This document shows, piece by piece, positions 4,447 through 5,559 of a DNA stretch of 5,559 nt. Position numbers and translations under genes: made by a program. The notes under the pieces are model-generated. The model made no database searches. It saw only the letters and a list, made by a program, of their open reading frames with translations, and was not told the DNA's origin. The DNA is from CAYLMM01 sp964646035. GTDB lineage: Bacteria; Krumholzibacteriota; Krumholzibacteriia; LZORAL124-64-63. The stretch covers positions 1 to 5,559 of the forward strand of contig CAZYDJ010000156.1 in the NCBI GenBank assembly GCA_964646035.1, written 5' to 3'. Each line of letters opens with the position of its first letter. Position 1 is the stretch's first letter.

Positions 4447-5559
4447 ATGGGATCGGAATCCGTGATCGAAAACCAGTACGTCGTTCCGCAGACCGTGGCT
4501 GCGGGTGAATTGATCGCCTGCCTGTCCCGCGGCATGTCCAGCGAACCGGATCCATCCCGATCCGATCGAATCCGTTTCCACGACACTTTCGACTGGCGGC
4601 TGCACAGGGCCGGTTCGACCCTGTTGCGGGAGGCGGGGCGCTACCGGCTCGTCGATTCCGGCCTGGGCGGCAACTTGGCCGAAGCACCCACCGCGACCGG
4701 GCCGTGGCCGCGATTCGCCGCCGACTTTCCCGCCGGCGGCGCCATGAGTGAAGAACTCGGCCCGCTCATCAAGCGGCGGGCTCTGATCCGTCTGCTGACC
4801 GTCGGCGCCGTTTCGAGTTCGTGGCGGATCCGGGACCGGGGCGGCCGAATAGTGATGGATGTGGAGCTCTGTGAACTGCTGCCGCAGCAGCCGGCGGCCG
4901 GCGCCGTTCTGCGGCTGCTGCGTCTGCGGCCGTCGCCCGACCGCGCTGCCAATGCGGCGAGGGTCCGCAGGGCGAAATCCGCACTGGCCGCCCTGGGCGT
5001 CGAACCGCCGGCCCGCCCGCCGCTGGACCTGATCCTGGAGTCGGCGGGTCTGGAGCCGGAGGCCTACTCCTCGAAGTTCAGCGCCGAACTCGATCCCGCG
5101 GCGTCGGCGATCGAGGCGGCGACCCTGATCTGCCGGGAGCTGCTGCGGACCATGCGCGTCAACGAGCCGGGTCTCAAGGCCGACGTCGACACCGATTTCC
5201 TGCATGATTTCCGGGTCTCGATCCGGCGGACGCGCTCGATGCTCAAACATTTCCGCGGCATCTTCGCCGCCGATCCGGTCGCCGGGTTTCGGGGGAGGTT
5301 AGCGTCTGTCGGGCGCGTCACCGGGCCTTTGCGGGATCTGGATGTCTATCTGCTCGACGAATCACGTTACCGGGCCATGCTGCCCGAGGAACTGCGGCCG
5401 GGGCTGGACGGCCTCTTCAGCCGCCTCGCTGCAAGGCGACGATCGGAATTGAGCCGGGTCCGCCGCGAACTCGGCTCGCAAGCCTATCGCTCGCTGGTTT
5501 CGGGTTGGGATGCGTTCCTGGCCGCGCCTCCTCCCGGTCCGCACGCGCGGCAGCCGGCC
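4447..5559 (+). CDS. CYTH-like/CHAD domain protein, 3' end missing
   Basis: There are 371 open codons to the window edge with no stop. The N-terminal part is CYTH-like (triphosphate-tunnel fold): FHDTFDWRLHRAGSTL (44-59) matches the DT-x-x-x-RL-x-x-AG strand motif of the family. The usual N-terminal ExExK metal-binding motif is not present (the region reads VIENQYVVPQ), so triphosphatase activity is doubtful. LRLLRLRPS (155-163) and RAKSALAALGVEPP (175-188) form the linker. CHAD begins near 215 and has its hallmark HDFRVSIRRTRS (253-264; H253, R256, R260, R261, R263) and GPLRDLDVYL (293-302). CHAD is a helical, positively charged fold that binds polyphosphate and often localises to polyphosphate granules. 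The second CHAD half would lie outside the window. The ATG at 4447 is chosen; an in-frame ATG at 4399 overlaps a promoter-like element. Neighbours are pfkA (divergent) and, beyond it, sixA. Confidence 0.88.
   Translation, partial: MGSESVIENQYVVPQTVAAGELIACLSRGMSSEPDPSRSDRIRFHDTFDWRLHRAGSTLLREAGRYRLVDSGLGGNLAEAPTATGPWPRFAADFPAGGAMSEELGPLIKRRALIRLLTVGAVSSSWRIRDRGGRIVMDVELCELLPQQPAAGAVLRLLRLRPSPDRAANAARVRRAKSALAALGVEPPARPPLDLILESAGLEPEAYSSKFSAELDPAASAIEAATLICRELLRTMRVNEPGLKADVDTDFLHDFRVSIRRTRSMLKHFRGIFAADPVAGFRGRLASVGRVTGPLRDLDVYLLDESRYRAMLPEELRPGLDGLFSRLAARRRSELSRVRRELGSQAYRSLVSGWDAFLAAPPPGPHARQPA

Noticed and set aside
4360..5250. A 296-codon minus-strand ORF opposite the CHAD gene
   Set aside because: Rich in Arg, Gln, Gly and Pro with no recognisable motif; the plus strand carries clear CYTH-like and CHAD motifs over the same bases.

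Overview
This is a GC-rich bacterial chromosomal segment with an ordinary housekeeping layout. No mobile element, CRISPR array, toxin-antitoxin pair or phage gene is visible. The cut-off first gene is a six-bladed beta-propeller protein with a G-x-E-G-E-G-P-G-E-L type loop. Such proteins are abundant in the FCB group and its candidate phyla (Gemmatimonadota, Krumholzibacteriota, Eisenbacteria-like lineages). That, the GC bias at third codon positions and the TTGACA/TGCTAG-type promoters suggest a high-GC Gram-negative of that kind. The assignment is an inference from style, not from a marker gene.

Layout, left to right. (1) 1-1068 (+) is the 3' part of the beta-propeller gene. (2) It converges on nth (1139-1786, -), endonuclease III of base excision repair; a strong GC hairpin lies between them, with the nth stop codon in its loop. 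(3) 1787-2020 is non-coding: it holds the nth leader and a good sigma70-type promoter (TTGACA-N17-TAGCTT with an extended -10) for the next gene. (4) tRNA-Lys(CTT) lies at 2021-2096 with an encoded CCA, followed by a textbook intrinsic terminator that also works on the other strand. (5) The second user of that terminator is a 54-residue cysteine-rich protein (2187-2351, -) with a probable TTG start. (6) 2394-2583 is a divergent intergenic region. (7) sixA (2584-3105, +), a histidine phosphatase, overlaps tail-to-tail by 24 bp with (8) a 6-phosphofructokinase gene (3082-4269, -). (9) 4270-4446 is a divergent promoter region with an AT-rich island. (10) A CYTH-like/CHAD protein gene (4447 to the window end, +) is cut by the right edge.

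How they fit together: the left half is informational (DNA repair, tRNA) plus one orphan beta-propeller. The right half groups three phosphate-handling proteins: SixA-like phosphatase, phosphofructokinase and a CHAD (polyphosphate-binding) protein. SixA and CHAD genes are often neighbours in bacterial genomes, commonly with ppk or ppx, so a polyphosphate/phosphate metabolism cluster may continue to the right. I see nothing that convincingly amounts to a new system. The best leads are the small cysteine-rich protein, the phosphofructokinase active-site combination and insertion, and several structured leaders and terminators.
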